Below, in pieces: positions 37,025 through 48,906 of a stretch of 64,000 bases of DNA. Source of the stretch: Riptortus pedestris (taxonomy: Eukaryota; Arthropoda; Insecta; Hemiptera; Alydidae). The position numbers and the translations under genes were made by a program. Position 1 is the stretch's first letter. The number at the start of each line of letters is the position of its first letter. The DNA lies in assembly GCA_019009955.1 (NCBI GenBank), contig CM032231.1, positions 87,575,501-87,639,500 on the forward strand. The letters are read 5' to 3'. The notes under the pieces were generated by a model. That model ran no database searches and was not told the origin of the DNA. It was given only the letters and a program-made list of their open reading frames with translations.

Positions 37025-37490
37025 GCGGGTTTACAAAAGGCTGAAAACATAAAAACATAAATAACTCGCTAAATATTCGAGAAGACATGAATAGAACAAT
37101 AGTTATAGACAATTAAAATTTGAACAACATTGGTTGTATAAAATTTGTCGGCGTATTCTTAGTAACAGGGCTATTTTCAATTATCACTAGTCCGTGATAA
37201 AAAGTAAGAAGGCCGTTTTCAGCCATTACCTAAAATAATCTTTACTTCTATGAAACGATTATATATCTAGAGGTGTTGATCAAATAAAAATCATATAGTT
37301 TGGAACTTAAAATCTTAAATGACGAAATCGCACCGAAAATATTCGCAGATATTTCACACAGTAAAAGTTCAAGGAAAATGAAATATTTTGTATTTAAGCT
37401 TTGAATAAAGTTCATGATAAAGCAGATTCTTGACATGGCATGAGTAGCAATGGGGGCTTTATTGAAGGCTGAAAACTCTTAAGATGAAAA
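37025..37490 (-). mobile_element. HINE-like element, decayed block copies
   Basis: Minus-strand A' and A remnants: CAAAAGGCTGAAAACATAA, AATAACTCGCTAAATATTCG, TTTTCAGCCATTACC, GGCTTTATTGAAGGCTGAAAA. Both termini are missing. Confidence 0.6.
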
Positions 37491-37535
37491 TATCTGTTTT
37501 ATTCTAAATAGTAATAGCTATTTAGAATAAAATAG

Positions 37536-37990
37536 ATTCTTGTCTCGAAAATGTTCATTTGATCTTACCATAATCCATCATTTAATCTTTACCATACTCG
37601 ATATTTAACCATTTTAACAAAGACTAAAGTACATATTTTTAATTCAGGAAATTGGACAAGGAATAGAGGGGGGAGAGAATTCGAAAATTGAAAATATTTC
37701 CGTTATTTTGAGTAGGATCAAAAATGTTTATAGGATCAATCTAGTTAACCTACTGATGCTCTACAATTATTGTTCTATGAATTTTCTTTTTTTGTTGTAA
37801 CTCAAGTACTAAGTGAGTTTACTTTGTTGTACTTGTTTTAGGCAGCGGTAACCCTCCCCACCCCATTCTACTCATCGTTTTTGTTTTCATAGAAATATAG
37901 AATGTGTGGTGAGATGAGATCATAAGTGTTATACCAATATGTGAGAAATCTCCTTAGTTTACTTAGCCACTGCGTGGCGGGTTTTTTATA
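37536..37990 (+). mobile_element. HINE-like element, block A' and 3' end
   Basis: TCGAAAATGTTCATTTGATC, TTGAAAATATTTCCGTTATT, CTGATGCTCTACAATTATTG, GAATGTGTGGTGAGATGAGA, then GTGAGAAATCTCCTTAG and GCCACTGCGTGGCGGG. It faces the preceding copy head to head across an 18-bp inverted repeat. Confidence 0.75.
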
Positions 37991-38431
37991 TTTAATACAA
38001 ATTACTGATTTTTTTTTTAAAAAAATACTTTATGCTAATATGGCTAATCTGAGAGAGGTGCTTACAGGTTACAAGTGTTTTCTATTCAGAGTGATACTAA
38101 GGATTTTATTTAGAGGGGATGTCATTAAATACGGAATCAAAATAAATTTTTCTACCCTAACAATATGCACCGAATAATTTGCCCATTTTACTATTAACGT
38201 ACAGAAATAAGAGACTACATTCTAACTAGTTCAAGCCAATTAATTGAAAACAATTTTTCCAGAAATGTTTTCTTTTCAAAGTTTCGTGTTTTTTTATACT
38301 ACATTTTCATTGTAGATAGGTACGAAACAAGTAGGCGTATGATTAAAAATAAAACCTTTATGAAGATGTTTATTTCATTTGCCGAATTAACAGGATTGCT
38401 CTAAAATCCTAACCTTCTTACTTTAAACATT

Positions 38432-38482
<51 letters not shown>

Positions 38483-39152
38483 GTTGAGTGCATGTATATA
38501 TAATTATTGCAATGATACTATTTCTAATCCTTTTTAGACCTAAGAAATGTGTGTTCAGCTACTTATACACTCTAAAAAATCTCACAATCACATACATAAA
38601 ATAATTTATTGACTTGCGCCTTAATAATTGACATTATTTGTGTGGTTCATACATAATACATAGCCCTAGAGAACACAAAATAATCAAATACGCTGAATTT
38701 TAGATGGAGACATCACACACAAAGTTTCCAACGCTGCTAATCAACTTGTTGCTTAAATAATTAACGTTGGGAATACGTTTCATAATAACAGTTTAAAAAT
38801 TCATTATGATAATACTCACTTAAAAGTGACAAGATTAATAGAAATGTAAGAGACAAATATCTTCCACAGAATTTCAAACAAAACTAGATATTCTGAAATG
38901 ATTCGCTGCTTTATCCCAGTCAAGTATTCAGGGGCTTACTCTACAGTCCGAATTGCACACTCCAAGTAATGCAGGAAAATTTATTTCTGAAACTAATGAA
39001 TTTAAAAGATATTAGTATCTTCGTGAATGCAAAAAGTTTGTTTCTCTAAATAATGAATTTAAAAAATATTACTAACTTCATAGATAGGTACTCGTTATAA
39101 ATTATTTTAAATAATAATTTTCGATTAACAAATAGTCTAAACAGAATACTGC

Positions 39153-39204
<52 letters not shown>

Positions 39205-40380
39205 ACATATATCATAACAGTGCAACAAACATAACTTTTGTTTCCTTTGGTAGAGTTATAATTTTTTCATAATATTAACGGATTCATACATTGCTTATTT
39301 TTTCTGTTTTTATTTGAGAGAATTTCTAAGCAAAATCATTTGAATTGCGAATCTTCAGATGAGTAACTATAAAATTTATTAACAAATATCCAACAACTAC
39401 ACTTATGTCTTTCCGCTATTATTTAAAGATATATATTGACATTATTCCCCTCCCTGCCTAAATTCTCACTTACAATATGTCAGTGGGAGAAGACTTGAGG
39501 GTAGATTAAAGTTGTAGTCTGCATTCTCATACTGGCTAATGCCTATTATTAGTCCGCTTATGAAGGCTACAGTCTACCGAAGGATGGCTATCTAACAACT
39601 CAGGCTTCGAATCGAATTTTCAACACTCCTTACTGCCTTTACTGGAGTGAATGGAATTTTCCTCATGATGCCTTTATTAATGTATGGTCTGGTGCAGAAA
39701 GCAACGAAAAACCACATCATGTTCATGTGATCCTATTATTTCCTTGTTCGGTCCCGTGAAGGTTTACCTGGTCAAGATACCAATCTCGAGGTGTAGCCTG
39801 TAATTACTACATTGGCATTAATAAGTAAATATTGAAGTTCCATAAATTTCCCCTTTATTCACGCTTCAAATGGATGCTGCAGCCCCCCCCCCCCCCCATC
39901 GAAGACAGTAAGGGAGCAGCACACCCCAGCAGAGGAGACAAAAAAAAGGCGACATCAACCGAGAAGGAAATCTCGCCATCAGAAAATCTGCAGCAAAGGT
40001 AGCGGCACCTTACAATTTCCGGCGGAAAACGACAACGGAGACCTCTTCCCTTGCCTCCACCAGAACTATTGCCTCTACAGGAGCCGGCGGACTCTCCCGG
40101 ACCACAGGATAGCGACCGTTTCTTCGGACAGTGTCTCTAACCTTATTGAAAATAAATTTGTAAATATATTTTATAATTGCAAAATTTTATATCATTAAAC
40201 GGATTAAAGTTTTTGGGTGGCGGAGTGTTATTGGCTGGTTCTCTCAGACAATGACACATGCCTTCTCAACACTTCCCACTACCCCTGTTTAGGCACCTAC
40301 TGGTTTCGCGGAAGGAGTCCAGCCATACACCTGCACGCATCGCTTAGTCAAGAACTGCTTTTTTTTGACTCCCTGCCCGG
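37991..40380. other. Gene-poor stretch: microsatellites and a GC-rich block
   Basis: (TA)n followed by (TG)n at 38437-38481, (TA)n at 39156-39202 and a 15-C run at 39883-39897. After it comes about 300 bp of GC-rich, coding-like sequence (39898-40140) leading into AAAATAAATTTGTAAATA. No frame there matches a family I know; an LTR-retrotransposon remnant is one possibility. Confidence 0.4.
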
Positions 40381-40381
40381 G

Positions 40382-40786
40382 TATTTGAGGAAATTTTTCG
40401 AAAATCCCACCATGAGTACAACCTTGTAGCGGTGAGGTACTCGCGAATGAATAACCTTGGCAATTAGTCTTTTAATTTACATATGTTCGCGAGTATCTCG
40501 TTGCTATACGTTGCTATAGAGAAGTCCCTATAACTTAGCGAGGTTAAGAACAGTCTCTATAAGGCACTCGGATTGTGAGCCACGTTTTGGTTAGTGCGTA
40601 TTTATAACCTGTGAAAACCGGAGTCTGAAGTGAATTGACATTCCAGTTGTGTTAACAGCTTTTTCATATTTTATTTTTTGTGTAAATATATCTGATTGGG
40701 TTTAACAGGCCTTGACTTCTTTACGTCTCGCATAGCCTTTCACAACCTCAATATATGAGATTTCCCACTAGGGAAATCTGCTAAAA
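40382..40786 (-). mobile_element. HINE-like 5' arm split by a solo LTR
   Basis: The arm on the minus strand is present as 40382-40424 (AGGAAATTTTTCGAAAATCC, CATGAGTACAACCT) and 40743-40786 (CAACCTCAATATATGAG, GGGAAATCTGCTAAAA). In other copies these pieces are contiguous. Confidence 0.85.
40425..40742 (+). mobile_element. Solo LTR of an LTR retrotransposon
   Basis: A 318-bp insertion starting TGTAGCGGTGAGG and ending CATAGCCTTTCA, with canonical TG...CA ends. It is flanked by CAACCT at 40419-40424 and 40743-40748, a 6-bp target duplication. It interrupts a HINE-like arm whose uninterrupted sequence is known from other copies, so the boundaries are exact. No internal region is present, as expected after recombination between two LTRs. 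The orientation is not certain: TTTTATTTTTTGTGTAAATA near 40670-40690 could be the polyadenylation region on the plus strand. Confidence 0.75.
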
Positions 40787-41302
40787 ACAGGGAATAGGAT
40801 CAATCTTTGTTTTGAGTCTTAGTTGATACATGGGACAAGCAAATATTTTTACGTATCTCATATGGTTTAAATAGCCAGAATGTTCCTTAACAGGTGATTC
40901 TTAATATATTCTGCTTTAATATTCTGAGGACTATTAATCCTAACCAAATCAGATCTAGTATATGTGTAATATTACCTAAAGCGATAGAGATTAATTGGTT
41001 CTGAACTGGAGAATTGTATCCGGTTGTACAGTCAATAACTAATCCTTCATTCGTAATACTAGATCAGCCCAGCTTCCATACCATCAGCTTAATGACGATA
41101 TCAACTAATCATACTATAAACTATTCTCATTAACTATAAGCCACTTAGTTTACCTTCCTTATCTTTAACCTCCCACCAATTGCCTTAATTTCCAAAATAT
41201 TGAAAACAATTAGAGCCAAATAAAGATTAAAAAGTTTGAGATAAGTAAGAGAAAGTTTACTGAAGGCTGAAAACTGCCAAAATATAGCTTATTATTCGAG
41301 AA

Positions 41303-42317
41303 AAATGTCCACCACGCAGCGGTGGGTAAGCTAAATAGATTTCTCATTTGACAGTATAACACTCCTTTAATTTCATCACGCCACATATTCTCTATTTTGT
41401 AAGTAACAGGCGGGGCTACCGAAGGCTGAAAATAAGAAAGTATGAATAATTAATATTTGAATTACGAAAAATTTATAGACGAAAAGTATTTTAAAAAGAT
41501 AATATCTATAACTTTTACAACCCGAATCATTGCAACGGAGAAATTTCATAATTTACAAATTCCTCCTCTCTAAACCCCCAATATTTTTGGTCCGATTTCA
41601 GCCAATAAATAACAAATATAATCTTTAGTATTAACTGAAATTGCTAAATATCAAGAACGGTAGAGAACAAATATAAATTTTCGTGCAAGAACGTAAACTT
41701 CTACCGATGACGCCATCACACAACGAATTGTATCTCGCATAATAAAGGTATCTTGAAAACAATATTTGGTATTTAAGCTTAGAATAAATCGGTTCATGTT
41801 ATAACGGTTTATGGTAATATGACAAAAGTAGGAGCGGGGGTTTCCTGAACGCCAAAAACTAAAACCTCCAAATATCATGGTTAATATTCATGAGAGAGAA
41901 GATATGTACAATAAATAACACCATTTATAAGGAATTAAATTTACAATAAGAATCGTTATTTAAAAGTTTTCGAACCAAAATCTAATATAGGAGATATTTA
42001 AGATTTTTGAATTTTTTCGTTCTATCCACCCCCCCCCCCCCTAGTCCAATTTCAGCCGTTAACGAACTTAGTTTTACATGGAATGCATATATATTAAATT
42101 TGGAAATGATACGACCACAAGAGCGGAGACAGACAATATGTATTTTGATTTTCTACAAAGTCAATAGCTTATTTTCATGCTAAAATGTATATATATATAT
42201 ATATCATTTAGAACGGAACCGATTATTGCCATCGAGGTTGGTGGTCACTGGAAGAAATGTTTCGAAAATCATGTAATGAGTAATAACTGATTTCCCTTCT
42301 GAGAAATATACTAAAAT
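41303..42317 (-). mobile_element. HINE-like element, full-length two-block copy
   Basis: About 1.0 kb on the minus strand: 3' end (GTCCACCACGCAGCGG, TAAGCTAAATAGATTTC), block A' (CGAAGGCTGAAAATAAG), block A (GCGGGGGTTTCCTGAACGCC, TTTCAGCCGTTAACGAACTT), (TA)n at 42188-42204, and the arm ending ACTGATTTCCCTTC. There is a poly-C run at about 42030-42041. Diverged but complete. Confidence 0.8.
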
Positions 42318-43684
42318 TGTTTTATGGTTCAAGTGTAAATATTTAAAAGAATATAATCGCATATTTTTGACTTATATTAATATTTCACATCTATCAAAAC
42401 GTATACTATTAATCTTGGCTAACTAGCTAAAAATAACGATTTATTTCTGAGAACGAGGTCATCTAGGATACATGTGCTGATATAAAAAAAATTTATATTC
42501 GATTCGAACACACCAACGTTGACAACGGATAAGGAATATGTTAATGAGGAAATGTTTCATGCTTGAAAAGGCAATGAAAATTGGTATTTTAATGTAGTTT
42601 AACATGAGAAGAGAAGAAATTAAAACATTTTCCGCTAATATTTTTGTTGTGAAATAGAGCATAGAAGGAAAAATAGAGGTAAAATAGTTGAAGGATTTAG
42701 ATCTAAAGCGCACAAAGTCGCTGAAAGAAGCAAAGAAGTAGGATGTATTATTCATGTAGTTTCCATTGAATTGCTTCTCCTCGCCCATTCAGATCACAAT
42801 GAAATGAAAATGAATTTTTTCTCCCTTCATTCTGACAAGCCAAAAGGATACAGAAGCTTATAAATTTCATATCGCTGCTTGTGCTTCGAAATTGATTTTA
42901 TTAAAGAGAAGTAATGAAGAGAATTTTGCTTATAAATGAAATGAGTACATGGAAAAACCATCAAATTGTTGAACGCAAAAGACTAATAGAAATAACAAAA
43001 ACTTAGGAGTTCATTTTTTGAGAATTTTCCATGAAAGAAGTTTTACGTTTATTGACAAAATACAAATATAGCATCAAAATGTCTTACTTAATATGATTTT
43101 ACTTTGGCTAGGAAGAAATGCTAGTCCTAAAATTAGAAAAACGAGGCAACTGAATCTTTAAATGAAAAGAGCAAGGTAAATGTTTGTGTGTGAGATTGCA
43201 TATAACTCTGTTGGCATTTTTGATTATTTTAATTTTTCATAATTTTTAAAAAGAAAATATATCACAAAAGTATCAGTATGCAATAGATTTGTGGATCCAT
43301 AACTGGAATTGACTTCATAGAGGTATTGTGAGAAGGCTATCTCATTCCGCCAACTCTCCCGTGTTCATCATCCCACTAGATTTCCAGATACATTTTCTTG
43401 TTTTACATGCATGCATTTATATATATTTAACTGGAGTATTTATTATTAAAAGGTCTCTAAATATCACACGCAACTGATTTAGACTGCAGTATCGTGAAGT
43501 GTCTGGTAACAAAAGTTGAAAATTTAATTTCCAATCGATTTATGTTCTATACATAGGCCGGGTAGAACGTATGATCCCATTTTCGTCCTCCTACAAGCTC
43601 ACACCCCCGACCCCCACCCTCCTCCCTTTCCCATATGGGCAAGAGTATCATATGAATTCCAGCCATTCATTTTCGAATGTGATG
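42318..43684. other. Gene-free stretch
   Basis: No exon recognised. The 109-codon minus-strand frame at 42459-42788 has no motif. A pyrimidine-rich section (about 43595-43635) is present. Confidence 0.5.
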
Positions 43685-44446
43685 TTTTAGCAGATTTCCC
43701 TTAAGGGAAATCAGCTATTGAGGTCGTACTCATGATGCGAGTTTCGAAAAATTTCTTCAAATGTCCATCGATCCTACCCAGGAGATGACGAAAATGAGGT
43801 CCGTTCAAAATTATATATATAATATATAATATATAGATATATATCTATATATATATATATAGATATATATATATATATATATATTTGTCTGTTAACGCTC
43901 TAGCGGTCGCAATTCTTGTTTGATCTTTACCAAACTCGGAATTTAATCGTTTTATGTAAAAAGGAAGACTAAGTTCGTTAATGGCTGAAATCGGACCAGT
44001 GGAAAGGGGGGTTTAGAGGGGGGATTTTTGAAAATTCAAAATATCTCCGTTATTATGCGTCGGATCGAAACATTGTATAGAATAAATCTTATTGCAAATT
44101 AAATTTACTATAAATATTGTTCTATTCATTTATTCTTTATCTTGAATATTAACCGAGATATTTGCATTTGTATTCTGCGTGATACTGGTCACCAGTAGGC
44201 TATGTTCGAACTTTCCGGCGAGAGCTCTGGCGGCCGTTTCTATAACTTCGCCCCTCGTGAATAGGTTTAGAGGTTAGGTCAACTGTTTTTTGGGGCTAAA
44301 AACTACTGGGTTGTTACGCCCTAAATAATGTTTTAGGTTTAGAGGTTTCTTACTACTACAGTTGTTATTAGGCAGATTTCCCTACTGTAAAACTTCACGT
44401 GGGAAATCTGCTTAGTTTACGCAGCCCCTGCGTGACGGACTTTTTT
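43685..44446 (+). mobile_element. HINE-like element, complete, GC-rich-tail subfamily
   Basis: Near-consensus copy: TTTTAGCAGATTTCCCTTAA, intact arm, an interrupted (TA)/(TAGA) tract at 43813-43884, and one body block. A section with GAGAGCTCTGGCGGCCG and CGCCCTAAATAATG is shared only with the inverted copy at 44.8 kb. It ends GGGAAATCTGCTTAG, CGCAGCCCCTGCGTGACGG and poly-T. Confidence 0.88.
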
Positions 44447-44519
44447 TGAGATTGAGTTGCACAAAAACAAAGGTATTGAAGTGCAGATAAAATGAGGTAT
44501 GTATGGCTAAAACAAAAAA

Positions 44520-44665
44520 ACTCTATATACTCTTGACTCTATACAATTTTTCGATCCGGTGCGTAATAACAGAGATATTTCAAATTTTCCCCATTCTAAA
44601 CCCCCTTCCTTAAGTCCGATTTCATTCGTTAACGAACTTGATCCTTGATTCTACATAAAAAGCTT
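44520..44665 (-). mobile_element. HINE-like block A fragment
   Basis: CTATACAATTTTTCGATCCG, AACAGAGATATTTCAAATTT, AGTCCGATTTCATTCG, ACGAACTTGATCCTTG. It ends abruptly at the transposase relic's upstream region. Confidence 0.7.
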
Positions 44666-44740
44666 AAAGGCGGCTGGTGGAGGGGGAAACACGCCGTCAA
44701 GGTCACTCGACTCCCCACCGCCTGCCATTCAGTCGCCATT

Positions 44741-45279
44741 ATGCCGCTGTGGACGAAAGATCATCGCGTGTTTGCATACGACAGATTTATAAAAAGTCCG
44801 TCACGCAGGGGCTGCGTAAACTAAGCAGACTTCCCACGTGAAGTTTTACAGTAGAGAAATCTGCCTAATAACAACTGTACTAGTAAGAAGCCTCTAAACC
44901 TATTCACGAGGGATGAATAGTTAAGGAAACGGCCGCCAGAGCTCTCGGCAAAAAGTCCGAACAGCCGAATCCTGGCGACAACACACAGAATACAAATGCA
45001 AATATCTCGGTTAATATTCAAGATACAGAATAAATATATAGAACAATATTTATAGTAAATTTAATTTGCAATAAGATTGATTCTATACAATTTTTCGATC
45101 CGACGCATAATAACGGAGATATTTCGAATTTTCAAAAATCTCTTCCTCTAAACCCTCCCTCCCACTGGTCCGATTTCAGCCATTAACGAACTTGATCTTT
45201 CTTTTTACATAAAACTATCAAATCCCGAGTTTGGTAACGATCAAACAAAAATTTCGACCGCTAGAGCGTTAACAGACAA

Positions 45280-45332
<53 letters not shown>

Positions 45333-45675
45333 CCCTTAAGGGAAATCTGCTAAAAGTGGTGAATCAGTAGTTGAAACTCAACGTTGTTTCAGGCGTTATT
45401 TTCATATCGGACACCATTGTGAAATACCAAGTAGGGATACCATTCTAAGGTGGGTAAATTCATTTAAATCCACGGGTTCTGTTATGAAAAAAAAGCCACC
45501 TGGCCCTGCTCGGTCGGCACGCACGCTACAAAACGTGGACAGAGTGAGAGAGGCGATTCTGCTCAGTCCCGGCCGTTCTGCTAGACGTCATGCAACTGAA
45601 AATTTTCAATAAAGACTTAAAATGTGTGTTCGTGAAAATGACCACCATTTAAGTGATGTTATTTTTAAAAAATAA
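44741..45675 (+). pseudogene. Tc1/mariner-like transposase relic (DUF4817-type N-terminus), split and internally deleted
   Basis: The ORF starts at ATG 44741 (MPLWTKDHRVFAYDRFIK), is interrupted by a HINE-like element at about 44793-45353, and resumes in the same frame with SGESVVETQRCFRRYF. The HTH segment follows (IPSRDTILRWVNSF, KKKPPGPARSARTLQNV, SPGRSARRHA). The catalytic DDE core is deleted: the frame jumps to a C-terminal tail (LKMCVRENDHHLSDVIFKK, ending at 45673-45675), with one stop at 45610-45612. MPLWT...FIKSGESVV and RSARRHA are hallmarks of DUF4817-type transposases common in arthropods. The relic cannot transpose. Class-level identification is from memory of the family and should be confirmed by profile search. 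Confidence 0.8.
44793..45353 (-). mobile_element. HINE-like element inserted in the transposase relic
   Basis: The plus strand opens AAAGTCCGTCACGCAGG with hairpin and CTAAGCAGACTTCCC. It carries the GC-rich-tail subfamily section (CGGCCGCCAGAGCTCTCGG), one body block and (TA)n at 45281-45329, and ends CCCTTAAGGGAAATCTGC. The usual ~120-bp arm between (TA)n and the end is deleted. It is inserted within a run of A's in the transposase frame with no other duplication. Confidence 0.88.
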
Positions 45676-45821
45676 AGTAATTCAGCTTTATTTTTGTGTA
45701 AATAAATTGTGCCTGTCTTCACAACTAACAGAGTAATTACTATTTTAATGGACAACTCTGTATAAATAAGTTTGATAACGCTGGAGCAGTTTGTAGGTAA
45801 CAAACAAATATATTTATATAT

Positions 45822-45938
45822 AATATTGAACGGACCTTATTTTCGTCATCGACTAGATAGGATCGATGGACATTTGAATTTTTTTTTCAAAAATAGCGTC
45901 AACCTCAATAGGGATTTGCCTTTAGGGAAATCTGCTAA
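45822..45938 (-). mobile_element. HINE-like 5' arm fragment
   Basis: ATTGAACGGACCTTATTTTC, AGGATCGATGGACATTTGAA, and the end GGGAAATCTGCTAA. The 5' half of the arm lacks the GTACTCATGACG part. Confidence 0.75.
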
Positions 45939-46527
45939 TAGTGTCATTGTGATAGAGTTTGTAAAATTATCACACTATTCAAACTGCAAATGTTCCTTTT
46001 GATTATTCCTGATATATTAGTTGTTACGATGCAATGACTGGTCTTTTGGAATCAACGAATATAAATTTTTTCTTGACTAGTAATGACGGCACAAACACAT
46101 CTCTGTATTTCCATTAAACACAAACAAAAAAGAAATAATAAGAAAATTACAATCAATGAATAAAAAGAGCATACCGCACTAAGTACTTCTCAATTCGATC
46201 CCCGAACATACCTGTAAAAAAATAATGAGTCAAATTTGAAATGTGAAAACAATTGTAGAAGATATAAATTAGACTGAAGAGATAAATATAAAGAGTATAA
46301 TAAATGAATAGGACATAATCTAAAAAGTATCAAATATACCAGAGTAATTGAGAAAACTAAATTCACAGATGGCTCTAAATATATTAAAAAGAAATAAAAT
46401 AATAAATTTCAAAAGGCAATGTTATGGGAATATTTTTAAAAATTGTTTAATTCGAAGTTAAGATATATATGCAGAAAATATATCAAATATATGTGACATT
46501 AAAGAATATATTCTTCAGTGTTGGAAA

Positions 46528-46530
<3 letters not shown>
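45939..46530. other. Gene-free stretch
   Basis: AT-rich sequence with nothing recognised before the (GT)n run at 46531-46560. Confidence 0.5.
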
Positions 46531-46561
<31 letters not shown>

Positions 46562-46574
46562 GGTTCCCTATATA

Positions 46575-46692
46575 TAGGGAACCAATTTCCGTCATCTCCT
46601 AAGTAATCGATGGCTCATGGAAGAAATTTCGGAAAAGGGCGTCATGAGAACAACCCCAATAGTTGACTTCCACTCAGGGAAATATGCAAAAA
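46575..46692 (-). mobile_element. HINE-like 5' arm fragment next to (GT)n
   Basis: TTTCCGTCATCTCCTAAGTA, AATTTCGGAAAAGGGCGTC, AACCCCAATAGTTGA, GGGAAATATGC. It is preceded by (GT)n and a perfect 26-bp palindrome (46560-46585). Confidence 0.65.
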
Positions 46693-47545
46693 CTAACAGT
46701 TCTAATCTGCTGGCCATAACAGATGTATTGGTAAGAATAGTTCTTGTAATTAAGTAATAAAGAAGATTAGTACTACTTTGGTGTAACCTAATATATTGTC
46801 ATAGTATTAGCATAGAATAAACTTTCATCAAAGAAGCCTCTAACACATAACCAGTTACAAAGACACCTGTTACAGACAACAACCTATTTGTAAACGCTTT
46901 TGTACTATTTTCGTTATAACTCAGGTGGCAAGACTGTACATTATTAGGGTAATTTTATCTATATTAGTAGTTCATATTGAGATTTAATCAAGTTTTCTAC
47001 CTGATATCATCATGTCAACAAATAACATGTCCGTATGACAAGACTCAACATCATTCGAGTTTATGATTATCCTTAATCATCTTGTGCAAAGAATTTTAGT
47101 GGTTACGGGTTAATCAGACATATAATCCGCGAAATAAGGTGATAAAGTGCTTCCCTACGGGAAAGATTTGCTAAAAATGAAAATTTCAATAGAGGGTAGA
47201 TAATAATAAAGTTGAATGAAGGGCAAAACTCAGGCATAAGCTGTAGATTGGGATGTCAAGAACATTTATATGAAATGTCGAAACTTAGAGTGGTTTCCGA
47301 ACAACTAAAAGTTTGAACTTCGATACTAAGGATTTTCGTTGGAATTGACTATTTCTCAATAAAGTTGAAACTAATACATAAATATTGTAGCCAATAACAC
47401 TTATTCATGGAAACGAAAATGAAGAAACTATCAACATTTAGCAGTTTTTTAACAAAAATAAAAAAGAAATTCCGTTATGAGTTTTCGGATACGTTGATAC
47501 ATAAACTACTGTAAAATGTAATGTAAAATTATCACATCCTCTTAT
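46693..47545. other. Gene-free stretch
   Basis: No feature recognised. Confidence 0.45.
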
Positions 47546-47790
47546 AGCAGGCTTCCCTAAAGGTGAGTCAGCTATTGAGGTTGTCAACAAAACACGATTA
47601 TCATTTATGAAATTATTTACATGTCCATCATTCCTACGAAGGGAATAATGCAATGATTTATTTCAAAATGATAAACGCAACTGAGTTTTATTTTTTACAA
47701 ATACGCCTGTTAATACTCTTGAGGAGGGGGGGGGAGGGTAATTTTTGTTTGATCGTTATCAAGCTCGACAATTAATAAGTTTATGATAAA
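47546..47790 (+). mobile_element. HINE-like element, decayed 5' arm and start of block
   Basis: TAGCAGGCTTCCCTAAAGG, AGCTATTGAGGTTGTC, ATGTCCATCATTCCTACG, then TTGTTTGATCGTTATCAAGC. Confidence 0.6.
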
Positions 47791-48489
47791 CTAATCAACA
47801 AATGTTCTCTTAGATTTCCACTGTCTGGGTCATGATTATTAAGGTCTTCTGGTATTGGTCATGTTAAGGAATTTTCACCAACTATGACTAGTGAAACCTT
47901 GTTAGAAAATACAATGACACGATCAATCCCAGAAGCCCTCCATATCAATAAATATCAAGTTAGTTAATTGATGATATTAGGAGGAGGGGAAGGGGTTTAG
48001 AGAATGGGATGAATTTTTGGATTGGTTCTTTAATTTTCAGAACCTCCGAAAGATTTCTAAAACCACACAGATTTTGAAAGTCATTAATAATATTCAAACT
48101 ACATTATAGTCAACTCAGGAATAATGAATAGTACGTAGTTTATCTAATGCAAAACATATAAGAGTGCAAGTAAAAAAAATAGGGTAAAAAAGAAAGCGTA
48201 ATTAGAAAAAGAAAAAAAAAAGTTTTTATAAATGGGGCATAAAGAAAAGCAACGCCAACCACTGATGGTAGATAATGTGTGGCTAAGAGTGACAAATTAT
48301 AAAGTTATCAGACACATTGGAATATCCTTTGCCCTTTATCGCCATTGTCCCTCTCCTAATTGCCCCGGGGATAAATCTCTGGTTCATTAGTCGTCCTGAA
48401 TAACAGTGCCTGCAGGAGGCAAACCTGATAACCAACATAAAATAAAAAGACAATCCAACTTAAAAGCCACACCTGCTTTACAATTGATG

Positions 48490-48780
48490 ATTACTATATT
48501 TCCCTTGATGGAATCAGCTATCCAGGGATATCATCAACATTTTTTTGGAATGTTCGTAGATCCTAACAAAGTTCAATATAATGAGTTACGTAATCTGTCG
48601 GTCAAAACCAAGCTTAAAGTTACTCCAGAAACTTAAGATAAGAAAACTAAAGATCAAATTCGTTAATACTAAAATATGTTTCGTTAAGTACAAAATGTAA
48701 ACCGAACCAGAAGAACCGTTTTTGTTTTAATTTTCTAGATATTTGAGAGTGCAGGAGATCAAAATTTTAATTAAACCGAT
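48490..48780 (+). mobile_element. HINE-like element, decayed
   Basis: TATTTCCCTTGATGGAATCAG, GGAATGTTCGTAGATCCTAAC, AAAGATCAAATTCGTTAATAC. The open frame at 48406-48636 arises from this repeat. Confidence 0.5.
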
Positions 48781-48906
48781 TTTTTGGTATTCTGTATACA
48801 ATTGGTATCACAACGAGGCTTCTTTATAGCTTAAACCCTACAGCCTAGCTAATAAATTTGGCCATGATTTCTGGTCGAATACTCTTCTGTACGTCGGCTT
48901 AGAATG

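Noticed and set aside
42459..42788. 109-codon open frame on the minus strand
   Set aside because: AT-rich, Phe/Ile/Ser-rich translation without motifs; expected by chance in this composition.
48406..48636. 76-codon open frame
   Set aside because: Overlaps a decayed HINE-like 5' arm, which explains most of the sequence.
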